A stretch of 7,832 bases of DNA from Chloroflexota bacterium (lineage in GTDB: Bacteria; Chloroflexota; Dehalococcoidia; Lucifugimonadales; Lucifugimonadaceae): NCBI GenBank assembly GCA_016189845.1, contig JACPRT010000136.1, positions 1-7,832 of the forward strand, given 5' to 3'. Below, one piece after another: positions 1-5,643 of the stretch. The notes below the pieces were generated by a model, which was not told where the DNA came from, did not search any database, and saw only the letters and a program-made list of their open reading frames with translations. Each line of letters opens with the position of its first letter. Within the stretch, counting starts at the first letter, position 1. The position numbers and the translations under genes were made by a program.

Positions 1-1
1 G

Positions 2-598
2 GATTTCATCCTCCACGCTGAGCACGGTTCCAACGCGTCTGCGTTCACCGCGCGCGTGGTCATCGGCACCGATGCAGATTTTCATGGGGCGATGACTGCC
101 GCGATCGCTGCGCTGGCCGGGCCTTCACACGGCGGCGCGGCCGAGGGCGTCATGAGGATGGCGCTGGAAATCGGCGACGCGCAAAGAGCCGGCGAGTACG
201 TCAAGAACTTACTGGCCAGCGGAGGGCGGGTCATGGGTTTCGGTCACCGCGTGTACCGCGCCGAAGACCCCCGTGCGCGCCACCTGCGTGATGACGTCAA
301 GACCCTGAGTGAGGAGATGGGTGAGCCGCGCTGGTACCAGATACTGGAGGCGGTGGTCGCCGCCATGAAGCCCTACGCGCGCCGTGGCATCCACGTGAAC
401 GTCGACTTTTATGCTGGCGCCATCTACCACCTGCTCGGTATCCCGGAGGACCTGTTCGTACCGATTTTTGCCGTCGGGCGGGTCCCGGGATGGACGCTCC
501 AGGTCGTCGAGCAGCAGCGGAACAACATCCTCATACGTCCGCGGATGGTCTACACCGGTCCCGTGGACCTTCCATACGTTCCGATCGACCAACGCTAA
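2..598 (+). CDS. gltA: Citrate synthase, C-terminal part (5' end outside window)
   Basis: Condenses acetyl-CoA (or a related acyl-CoA) with oxaloacetate to give citrate, the entry step of the TCA cycle; cytosolic. The frame is open from base 2 to TAA 596-598, about 198 residues of a protein usually 370-430 long. Visible family motifs in order: HAEHGSNAS near the left edge, GPSHGGA with the first catalytic His, GFGHRVYR with the second, and HVNVDFYAGAIYHLLGIP carrying the catalytic Asp, then the R-x-P-G-W stretch and RPRMVYTGP near the end. Where many homologues read GWxAH this one reads GWTLQ. A 2-methylcitrate synthase cannot be excluded from this fragment. It heads a plus-strand run with the next two genes. 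Confidence 0.96.
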   Translation, partial: DFILHAEHGSNASAFTARVVIGTDADFHGAMTAAIAALAGPSHGGAAEGVMRMALEIGDAQRAGEYVKNLLASGGRVMGFGHRVYRAEDPRARHLRDDVKTLSEEMGEPRWYQILEAVVAAMKPYARRGIHVNVDFYAGAIYHLLGIPEDLFVPIFAVGRVPGWTLQVVEQQRNNILIRPRMVYTGPVDLPYVPIDQR

Positions 599-600
599 TG

Positions 601-607
601 AAGGAAA
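601..607 (+). promoter_or_regulatory. Ribosome binding site deciding the start of the Zn-tail protein
   Basis: AAGGAAA lies 8 nt before ATG 616-618. An in-frame ATG at 598, overlapping the citrate synthase stop as TAATG, has no such site in front of it. Position 616 is therefore the preferred start, with translational coupling from 598 as the alternative. Confidence 0.55.
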
Positions 608-615
608 CCGACCGC

Positions 616-1221
616 ATGAAGGCTCAAGCCACGAGGGCTTCGAGGGCCGGGCAAAAGTCGCGGACAGCCGCGCCGCGCGCGCGTCCTCCAAAGTCGAGGG
701 TCGGAACGCCCGTCAAGACCGTCCGCCGAGCGGCAAAGACGGCCAGGCCGGAGCGGGCCAACCGGCCCACCGCGGCAACCACTGCCAGGCCACGAAGTTC
801 GACCGCAAAAATAACACCACCGCCCCTCGCCCGGCAGCCGGCACCCAGCAGGCCCGTCCTCGGGCCGGCCCGAGGGCCGGTAATCCCCGCCGCAGGGCCC
901 TCCGCACGAAGGCCGATGGTGCGGCTGACGAGGCCGCCGCGACCGGCGTTGACTCCGCTGGCAGCTGCGTCGGTCCCCGCGGCGAAGGTGGCCGAGCCGC
1001 CCGCGAAGGCCGCCTGCCCTCACCACTGGCAGATTCCCAGCCCGAACGGGCCCACCAGCCTGGGGACCTGCAAGACCTGTGGCGAGACGCGCGAGTTCCG
1101 GAATTCGATCCCCGGGGGCGGCTGGGAGCGCGAAGCATCCGAGGCCCGCAAGGCCCGTGCGGCAGCCGTGCGCGCCCAGTCCGCTGCGGCCGCAGTGCAG
1201 GTGGCGCGGTCCAGACGGTAA
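616..1221 (+). CDS. Basic low-complexity protein with C-terminal CxH...CxxC zinc-ribbon-like domain
   Basis: I do not recognise a named family, so no function is assigned. The protein is 201 residues from ATG 616. Residues 1 to about 130 are almost entirely Arg, Lys, Pro, Ala and Thr, resembling histone-H1-like or AlgP-like tails, and are probably disordered and able to bind nucleic acid or acidic partners. Residues 134-155 carry Cys134-x-His136-His137-Trp138, then an NGPTS turn, then Cys152-x2-Cys155-Gly, followed by REFRNSIPGGGW. This looks like a small structural zinc site. I recall similar CxHHW...CKxCG...REFxNS modules in short proteins of Chloroflexota, which supports but does not prove lineage. 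The last 35 residues are again Ala/Arg-rich. It starts 17 bp after the citrate synthase stop and ends 6 bp before the methyltransferase, so it is probably cotranscribed. Confidence 0.75.
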   Translation: MKAQATRASRAGQKSRTAAPRARPPKSRVGTPVKTVRRAAKTARPERANRPTAATTARPRSSTAKITPPPLARQPAPSRPVLGPARGPVIPAAGPSARRPMVRLTRPPRPALTPLAAASVPAAKVAEPPAKAACPHHWQIPSPNGPTSLGTCKTCGETREFRNSIPGGGWEREASEARKARAAAVRAQSAAAAVQVARSRR

Positions 1222-1227
1222 CGAAAC

Positions 1228-2463
1228 ATGACCCCGGTCGAAGAGATCCTCAGATCGCGCATTCGCGCGGCCGGGCGAATCACGTTTGCCGAGTTCATGG
1301 AAACGGCGCTCTACGATCCGGGCTGCGGCTATTACACCCGTCCCGGCCGCATCTCCGCTCGAGGCGACTACTACACCAGTCCGTCAATTCACCCGGCCTT
1401 CGGGGCACTGATCTGCATCCAGCTGTGTGAGATGTGGCTGCTGCTCGAACGGCCCAGGGAATTTCGGTGCGTCGAATTCGGGGCTGAATCAGGCACGCTC
1501 GCGTCCGACATCCAGGCCTACGCGGGGCGGCTGAATGAGGATTTCGCCCGCTCGCTCAGGTATATGGGGGTGGACCGCGCGCAAGCGTCCCCTGACTGCC
1601 CCGAACCGGGGTCGTTGCGCCAGCTGGCGGAAGCAGGCGAGCTAGACGCAGGCGGCGTCGGCTGTGTGCTCTCAAACGAACTGCTCGACGCCTTTCCGGT
1701 CCACCGGTTCGTGATCCGGTCCGGTACGGTGCGCGAGCTATATGTACATATGTCCGGCGACAGCTTCGACATGCAGGAAGGCGACCCGTCGTCTCCGGAA
1801 ATCGAGCGGCGCGTCTCCGGATACCTGTCACGCCTGCCAGAAGGCTTCACAGGCGAGGTCAGGCTTGGCATCGACGAATGGGCCGGCGTCGTCTCGTCAA
1901 GCCTGGAGCGCGGCTTCGCCCTTACGGTCGATTTCGGGTTCGAACGTGACGCCCTGTATTCCCCTGCACGGTCGTCGGGCACCTTGAGGTGCTACTACCG
2001 CCACACCGAGACCGGTGACCCGTTTCGGCACGTCGGAGAACAGGACATGGCGGCGCACGTCGACTTCACCGAGGTGGATGCGGCGCTCGGCCGGGCCGGC
2101 TTTGTGTCCGTCGGCCACGCGTCTCAACGGGAATTCCTTGGACGGCTCGGCGCCGGCGCGTTTCTTTCGAGGCTCGCGCAGTCGGTTGACTCTCCGGCGG
2201 AGCTTCTCAGAAACCGGGCAGCGATCCTCGAGCTGGTGAAGCCCGAGGGCCTGGGCGGTTTCAGGGTCGCAATCCACGGCAAAGGCGTCGCCGCTGGCGA
2301 TGCTGTCCTGACCGGTCTTGTCGGGTCACGGGACTCAGACTTGGGAAACCTGCCGGTGCCGGTCCTCGCGCAGGACGAGGACCGGGTACCGATGCTGGAA
2401 GGGCGCTACCCGCACGCCGTCCGGGAATTCACTGCCACCTGGGAAGAACTGTTCAGAGAATAG
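1228..2463 (+). CDS. MidA/NDUFAF7-family SAM-dependent methyltransferase
   Basis: Class I SAM-dependent methyltransferase of the MidA family (COG1565, DUF185). The mitochondrial relative NDUFAF7 dimethylates an arginine of the complex I subunit NDUFS2; bacterial targets are mostly unproven. The 411-residue length fits the family. Seen in the sequence: an N-terminal ITFAEFMETALYDPGCGYY block (family signature YDPxxGYY); GDYYTSPSIHPAFG; a SAM-loop region VEFGAESGTL; SNELLDAFPVHRF; TVDFGF; and GTLRCYYRHTETGDP followed by GEQDMAAHVDFTEV. The glycine-rich SAM loop reads GAESG where GxGxG is normal. ATG 1228 is 6 bp after the upstream stop and lacks a strong Shine-Dalgarno, so coupled translation is likely. 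The 3' end overlaps the convergent peroxiredoxin gene by 11 bp, leaving no room for a separate terminator. Confidence 0.93.
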   Translation: MTPVEEILRSRIRAAGRITFAEFMETALYDPGCGYYTRPGRISARGDYYTSPSIHPAFGALICIQLCEMWLLLERPREFRCVEFGAESGTLASDIQAYAGRLNEDFARSLRYMGVDRAQASPDCPEPGSLRQLAEAGELDAGGVGCVLSNELLDAFPVHRFVIRSGTVRELYVHMSGDSFDMQEGDPSSPEIERRVSGYLSRLPEGFTGEVRLGIDEWAGVVSSSLERGFALTVDFGFERDALYSPARSSGTLRCYYRHTETGDPFRHVGEQDMAAHVDFTEVDAALGRAGFVSVGHASQREFLGRLGAGAFLSRLAQSVDSPAELLRNRAAILELVKPEGLGGFRVAIHGKGVAAGDAVLTGLVGSRDSDLGNLPVPVLAQDEDRVPMLEGRYPHAVREFTATWEELFRE

Positions 2464-2914
2464 ATTTCACTTCCTCGAGAATGGCGCGAGCGTCAGGCAG
2501 CGTCCCCGGCACATATTCGTGCACGTGGCGGATCGTGCCTTCGCGGTCGATCACGAAGACCGATCGACGGTCGGTGCCTCGCTCGTCGTTGTAGACGCCG
2601 TACATGGCCCCGACCCGTCCCTTCGGGTGAAAGTCGGCCAGAAGAGGGAACGGGATCCCGCCCAGGTGATTCGCCCATGCCGCGTGGGTCGGCGCGTTGT
2701 CGACGCTGACTTCCAGGATCTGGGCGCCCAGCGCGACGTAGTCGTCGTGGCTCTCGCGAAACGCGGAGACTTGCTTCGTTCAACCTCCGGTGAAACAGGC
2801 GGGGTGAAACGCCAGCACGACGGGATTGCCTCGCAGCTTGCTCAGCGTCACCGGGTCGCCGTTGTGTTGTGGGAGCGTGAAATCAGGTGCGGGCGATCCC
2901 GGCGTTAGTGCCAT
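2453..2914 (-). CDS. Selenocysteine-containing AhpE-like peroxiredoxin (TGA 2780-2782 read as Sec45)
   Basis: Thiol/selenol peroxidase of the AhpC/TSA fold, reducing H2O2 or organic hydroperoxides in the cytosol. From ATG 2914 the frame gives 153 residues, the usual length for AhpE-type peroxiredoxins, broken only by TGA at codon 45. Seen: GSPAPDFTL at 6-14; the active-site motif P38-x3-T42-x2-[TGA]45-T46, where family members have PxxxTxxC; FRE at 52-54; the conserved Arg117 followed by SVFVIDREG; a normal C-terminus and stop TGA 2453-2455. Homology runs through both sides of the codon in one frame, so recoding explains it better than decay. The only ordinary cysteine is Cys40; no C-terminal resolving Cys exists. 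The next Met after codon 45 is residue 104, so a restart could not make an enzyme. The gene ends convergently inside the methyltransferase tail and lies 35 bp downstream of DUF2442. The gene call is firm; Sec insertion is inferred. Confidence 0.9.
2752..2769 (-). promoter_or_regulatory. Candidate bacterial SECIS hairpin for Sec45
   Basis: In the mRNA, 10 nt after UGA, the 18 nt UCUCCGCGUUUCGCGAGA fold into UCU / bulged C / CGCG / UUU loop / CGCG / AGA: 7 bp with a single bulged pyrimidine. Escherichia coli fdhF has a 17-nt minihelix beginning about 11 nt after its UGA, also with one bulged pyrimidine in the stem. Position and shape therefore agree with a SelB-binding SECIS. The loop sequence differs from the fdhF GGUCU loop, and opening the two top C-G pairs would give a 7-nt loop. 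I folded this by eye, without an energy calculation. Confidence 0.55.
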
Positions 2915-2920
2915 CTATGG

Positions 2921-2928
2921 TCCTCCTC
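2921..2928 (-). promoter_or_regulatory. Strong Shine-Dalgarno of the selenocysteine peroxiredoxin
   Basis: On the minus strand GAGGAGGA precedes ATG 2912-2914 by 6 nt. This fixes the start upstream of the TGA codon and shows that the 5' half of the gene is equipped for translation, which argues against a decayed pseudogene. Confidence 0.8.
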
Positions 2929-2949
2929 GAAATTGAGCCACGCTCGAAC

Positions 2950-3297
2950 CTAAGGCACTCGACTACGAGCCGAGCGGGAAGAGTTACGAGGTTTGACCTT
3001 CCGCCGTGGGCGACTTGTGATTGGTCCGAACGACCCGTCCGCCAACCGCATGAACCGCTCAGGCTGAAGGAGACTTTCGACTGAAATATCTTCGTCGATT
3101 GCCTCCCAATGGATCCCGATACCTCCGCCGATGGATTCCCATTCTGCTCGCTGCCGCGGTGTGGCCGCGAGCAGACGGGGAAACCACGCCAAAGGCGCCG
3201 AAACAGTGCGGCCATCATCCAATACAACCATCAACGAATCATCAGAGCATGAAACATCGACAGCCAGCGCCTCACTACTTTGAACCGAACTTTGCAT
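2950..3297 (-). CDS. DUF2442 domain protein
   Basis: Small protein of the DUF2442 family, whose biochemical role is unproven; such genes often sit beside DUF4160 genes and have been linked to toxin-antitoxin-like pairs. The 115 residues show the family core: DDSLMVVLDDGRTVSAPLAWFPRL around 19-42, a RAEWESIGGGIGIHW block, and AIDEDISVESLL to about residue 80. A basic tail of about 35 residues (many Arg, Lys, Ser) follows, beyond the usual end of the domain. ATG 3297 is the only sensible start, with a GGCGGGG-type site just before it, but it lies inside the reading frame of the truncated DUF4160 gene, so the first 9 or so residues are encoded by former DUF4160 sequence. Its codons are visibly richer in A and T than those of the flanking operons, suggesting acquired DNA. 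Confidence 0.85.
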   Translation of the reverse strand: MQSSVQSSEALAVDVSCSDDSLMVVLDDGRTVSAPLAWFPRLLAATPRQRAEWESIGGGIGIHWEAIDEDISVESLLQPERFMRLADGSFGPITSRPRRKVKPRNSSRSARSRVP

Positions 3298-3394
3298 ACC
3301 GCCCCGCCTGCGCCACGTGAATGTGCGGTGGCTCGCGATTCTCCATGCTATAGAAGAAGAACCTGAAGCCGCGTAGCCTTAGCAGCGCTGGCAC
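3275..3394 (-). pseudogene. Truncated DUF4160 gene (39 residues)
   Basis: Starting at GTG 3394, 7 bases after the last sense codon of the antitoxin gene, the frame encodes 39 residues and stops at TAG 3275-3277. The N-terminal DUF4160 signature is clear: MPALLRLRGFRFFFYS, then ENREPPHIHV, then AGRYAKF at residues 30-36. Full DUF4160 proteins run about 75-90 residues and continue past AKFW with a helical half; here only GSK follows. The 3' half is missing and the DUF2442 start falls inside the remaining codons, as if one deletion had removed the end of DUF4160 and the spacer before DUF2442. It may be inactive, or a natural minimal form. The family has no proven function. Confidence 0.72.
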
Positions 3395-3398
3395 AGTA

Positions 3399-3689
3399 TC
3401 AGTCTACTTCGGTTGGCTTGATACGGCGTCGTCTGGATGGCCGACGCTGATATTCATCCAGACTCATGGCTTCGTCTTCGGATCGCTCCAGCGCCTGCCG
3501 CATAGCTAGGGCATCTTCCATGTCCTCGGCCTTCTGAACCAGAGCCTCGTATTCCTCGTACTTGACCAGCGCTGCCATTGGTTTTCCGTACCGGATTACG
3601 CAGAGGGGCGTCGCGTCGGCTTCCAACTGCGCCAGGATGCTGGCAAGGTTCGCTTTCAGGTCGCTCACCGTCACGATCTTGACGGCCAT
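3399..3689 (-). CDS. Phd/YefM-family antitoxin
   Basis: A type II toxin-antitoxin antitoxin that binds DNA through its N-terminal half and neutralises a partner toxin with its C-terminal half. It is 96 residues, typical for the family. The N-terminus reads VTVSDLKANLASILAQLE, followed by a short strand with IRYGKPMAALVKYEEYEAL, the classic Phd/YefM pattern in which the loop before the helix carries G-K/R-P. The C-terminal part is charged and ends in an Arg/Lys-rich stretch. ATG 3689 has GAGGAG 7 nt upstream. The usual RelE/ParE/Doc toxin is not downstream; the next genes are the DUF4160 remnant (TGA, 4 nt, GTG) and DUF2442. It may be an orphan, or paired with a DUF4160-type partner. Confidence 0.9.
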   Translation of the reverse strand: MAVKIVTVSDLKANLASILAQLEADATPLCVIRYGKPMAALVKYEEYEALVQKAEDMEDALAMRQALERSEDEAMSLDEYQRRPSRRRRIKPTEVD

Positions 3690-3775
3690 AGCAATGCTCC
3701 TCGAGATGACTGCATGTGACCGCTTTTGGCTTCGTACGGTCGTCTCGCGTCAAGTCACGCGGATCCGCGCCGGGG

Positions 3776-4618
3776 CTACCTGAATCGCCAGATACGCGTC
3801 GCATTCTCGCCCAGCAGGGCCGCCTTCTCAGAATCCGACATGAAATCGAACCCCTCACGCACCAGGCGCAACTCATCGGCCAGCGACAGCCAGCCGTGTT
3901 TCTCACGGTGGTGGCCGGGATAGCCGGTACCCCACAGGAGACGCTGCGGACCGAACGCGTCCCGGACCATGCGGATCACGTCGTGGACGTCCCGGAACGG
4001 GAATGGCTGTGCGGAACGATTCTTGACGTCGGAAACCTTGACGTAGACGTTGGGGTGCCTGGCGAGCACCAGCACCGGCCGGTACGAAGCGAACCCCGGC
4101 CGTTCCGAAGCATCCGGGTACGCGAGGTGGTCGATCAGGATCGGAATCGTCGGATACTCGGCCGCCACCGTCGCAACCTGCGCCGCGTGATTCGCGCGCA
4201 TGTGCAGCTGAACGACCGAGTGCAGGTCTGCGATCTCCTTCCACATCGGACGATTGCGGGGCGCCACCAGGACGGGTTCCTCGTAGTAGACCGGATGGAG
4301 CCGGAACCCCGCCATGCCACGCTCCTTCACCCAGTGCCGCACGGTCCGAGCGTTGTCGGGGTCCAGGGGGTCGACCAGGCCCATGGCGACGAAACGTTCA
4401 GGATGCTTGCGAGCCGAGCCGGCGACGTAACCGTTGTCCCACGTCGACCAGCTTGTCTGGACCAGGACCGACCGGTCGACGCCGTTGGCGCCCATGTCAG
4501 CGAGAAGCTGCTCTGCTGTCGCCGGCTCATCGGGGAGCGATTTCCAGCCCGGCGCAGTCGGCCCGATCGGTGCGACCGGCGGCATCTCCCAGATGTGCAC
4601 GTGGGTATCTACGATCAC
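3776..4618 (-). CDS. Amidohydrolase family 2 protein, possible sugar-lactone hydrolase
   Basis: TIM-barrel protein of the amidohydrolase_2 family, which includes L-fuconolactonase, 2-pyrone-4,6-dicarboxylate lactonase and decarboxylases. It has 280 residues, the usual length. Seen: H6-x-H8 in DTHVHIW; His139 in VVQLHMRAN; His164 in LIDHLAYPD; and LLWGTGYPGHH at 227-237, where most members have GSDYP or GTDWP. Gly232 thus replaces the catalytic Asp at the end of strand 8. The family tail LLGENATRIWRF is intact. The start is GTG 4618, with AAGGTAGG before it overlapping the kinase stop; the gap to the kinase is 8 bp. Operon position after KDG kinase suggests a role in sugar-acid or lactone breakdown. 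Substrate is unknown, and the Asp loss could mean a metal-free or altered reaction. Confidence 0.85.
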   Translation of the reverse strand: MIVDTHVHIWEMPPVAPIGPTAPGWKSLPDEPATAEQLLADMGANGVDRSVLVQTSWSTWDNGYVAGSARKHPERFVAMGLVDPLDPDNARTVRHWVKERGMAGFRLHPVYYEEPVLVAPRNRPMWKEIADLHSVVQLHMRANHAAQVATVAAEYPTIPILIDHLAYPDASERPGFASYRPVLVLARHPNVYVKVSDVKNRSAQPFPFRDVHDVIRMVRDAFGPQRLLWGTGYPGHHREKHGWLSLADELRLVREGFDFMSDSEKAALLGENATRIWRFR

Positions 4619-4626
4619 CGTGCGAC

Positions 4627-5643
4627 CTACCTTCGAACGTCGCCGCCGGCCGCGCGGGCGACAGCCTCGACCTCGTCCGCCGTAACCAGGTTGAAGTCGC
4701 CGTGTACGGTGTGGGCCAGCGCACCCGCGGCCACCGCGAAGTCGACCGTCCGCTGCCGGTCAAAACCCGACGTGATGCCATGAATTACGCCGGCCGTAAA
4801 GCCGTCGCCGCCGCCGACCCGATCGACTATGTCGAGTTCATAGGTGCGGCTCTGCGAGATCCCGGCGCCGTCGTAGAACAGCCCCAGCCATGTGTTCCGA
4901 TCGGTCGTGTGGATGTCTCGCACCGTCAGGGCGACCTTCTTGAAGCCGAGTATCTTGACCGCGGACTCAACGAACGGGCGGTAGGCCTCGGGCGACCGCT
5001 GATCCGGCGGGACGTTGCCATCCCGTCCGACCAATCCCTGCAGCACCGGGTCGCGCCCGCTCCCGATCGCCACGTCCACATAAGGCATGATCGGGCCCAT
5101 GACCTGCCGCGCCCTGTCGGCCGTCCAGAGCGTCGCGCGGTAATTGAAGTCGCAACTGACGGTCAGCCCAGCCTTCCCGGCCGCCTCTGCACCTTCGGCG
5201 ACTGTCGCAGCCGCGCCTTCCGACAGCGCGCATGTGATTCCCGAAAAGTGGAACCAGTGTTGTCCCCGGAAGATCGCCTGCCAGTCGATCATGCCCGGGC
5301 GCAACTCGGACGCCGCGCTGCCGGCACGGTCGTAGACGACCTTCGAGGAGCGGAGCCCCGCGCCGATCTCGAGGAAATATGTTCCGAGCCGCCGGCCCTG
5401 CCGGAGGACGTGCGAGGTATCGACGCCGAACTGGCGTACGAAGTTGATCGCCGCCTGCCCGACGTCGTTCGCAGGGATGGCCGAAACGTACGCAGTCCGA
5501 TGCCCGAAGTGGGCGAGCGACACCGCAACGTTGCACTCTGATCCGCCGTAGATGATGTCGAACTGCCGGGCCTGGGAGAGCCGCTCATGCCGGGGCGTGC
5601 TGAGGCGGAGCAGGATTTCCCCGAAAGCGACGACGTTAGCCAC
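4627..5643 (-). CDS. kdgK: 2-keto-3-deoxygluconate kinase (PfkB family)
   Basis: Phosphorylates 2-keto-3-deoxygluconate (or the galacto form) with ATP to KDPG; cytosolic. I choose GTG 5643 (338 residues), with AGGGG 8 nt upstream, rather than GTG 5652 (341 residues), because the protein then begins MANVVAFGEILLRLS like known KDG kinases. Numbering from 5643: PfkB signature 1 GGSECNVAVSLAHFG at 33-47; YDRAGSAAS at 104-112, a KDG-kinase hallmark; DFNYRATLW at 165-173; signature 2 DRVGGGDGFTAG at 274-285, with catalytic Asp280. The mid-domain motif that commonly reads NEED is SGRD here. The gene overlaps the aldolase by 8 bp (17 bp for the longer start), so translation is probably coupled. Another PfkB sugar-acid kinase remains possible. 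Confidence 0.9.
   Translation of the reverse strand: MANVVAFGEILLRLSTPRHERLSQARQFDIIYGGSECNVAVSLAHFGHRTAYVSAIPANDVGQAAINFVRQFGVDTSHVLRQGRRLGTYFLEIGAGLRSSKVVYDRAGSAASELRPGMIDWQAIFRGQHWFHFSGITCALSEGAAATVAEGAEAAGKAGLTVSCDFNYRATLWTADRARQVMGPIMPYVDVAIGSGRDPVLQGLVGRDGNVPPDQRSPEAYRPFVESAVKILGFKKVALTVRDIHTTDRNTWLGLFYDGAGISQSRTYELDIVDRVGGGDGFTAGVIHGITSGFDRQRTVDFAVAAGALAHTVHGDFNLVTADEVEAVARAAGGDVRR

Noticed and set aside
411..1430. Plus-strand frame overlapping citrate synthase, the Zn-tail protein and MidA
   Set aside because: It crosses three real genes out of frame and gives a low-complexity product with no domain.
2318..2908. Long plus-strand open frame across the peroxiredoxin
   Set aside because: It is the antisense shadow of the peroxiredoxin and the out-of-frame end of MidA; the translation has no family features.
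2453..2914. Reading the peroxiredoxin as a nonsense-mutated pseudogene
   Set aside because: There is just one interruption, it is TGA, it is at the one codon where Sec makes biochemical sense, and ribosome site, frame, active-site Arg and C-terminus are all intact.
3758..3769. Palindrome CGCGGATCCGCG just after the amidohydrolase stop as a terminator
   Set aside because: On the minus strand it is not followed by a T-run, and a 6-bp-arm dyad without a loop would not fold as a hairpin terminator.
3716..5541. Long plus-strand open frames opposite the amidohydrolase and kinase
   Set aside because: They are GC-rich antisense shadows of clearly recognised minus-strand enzymes.
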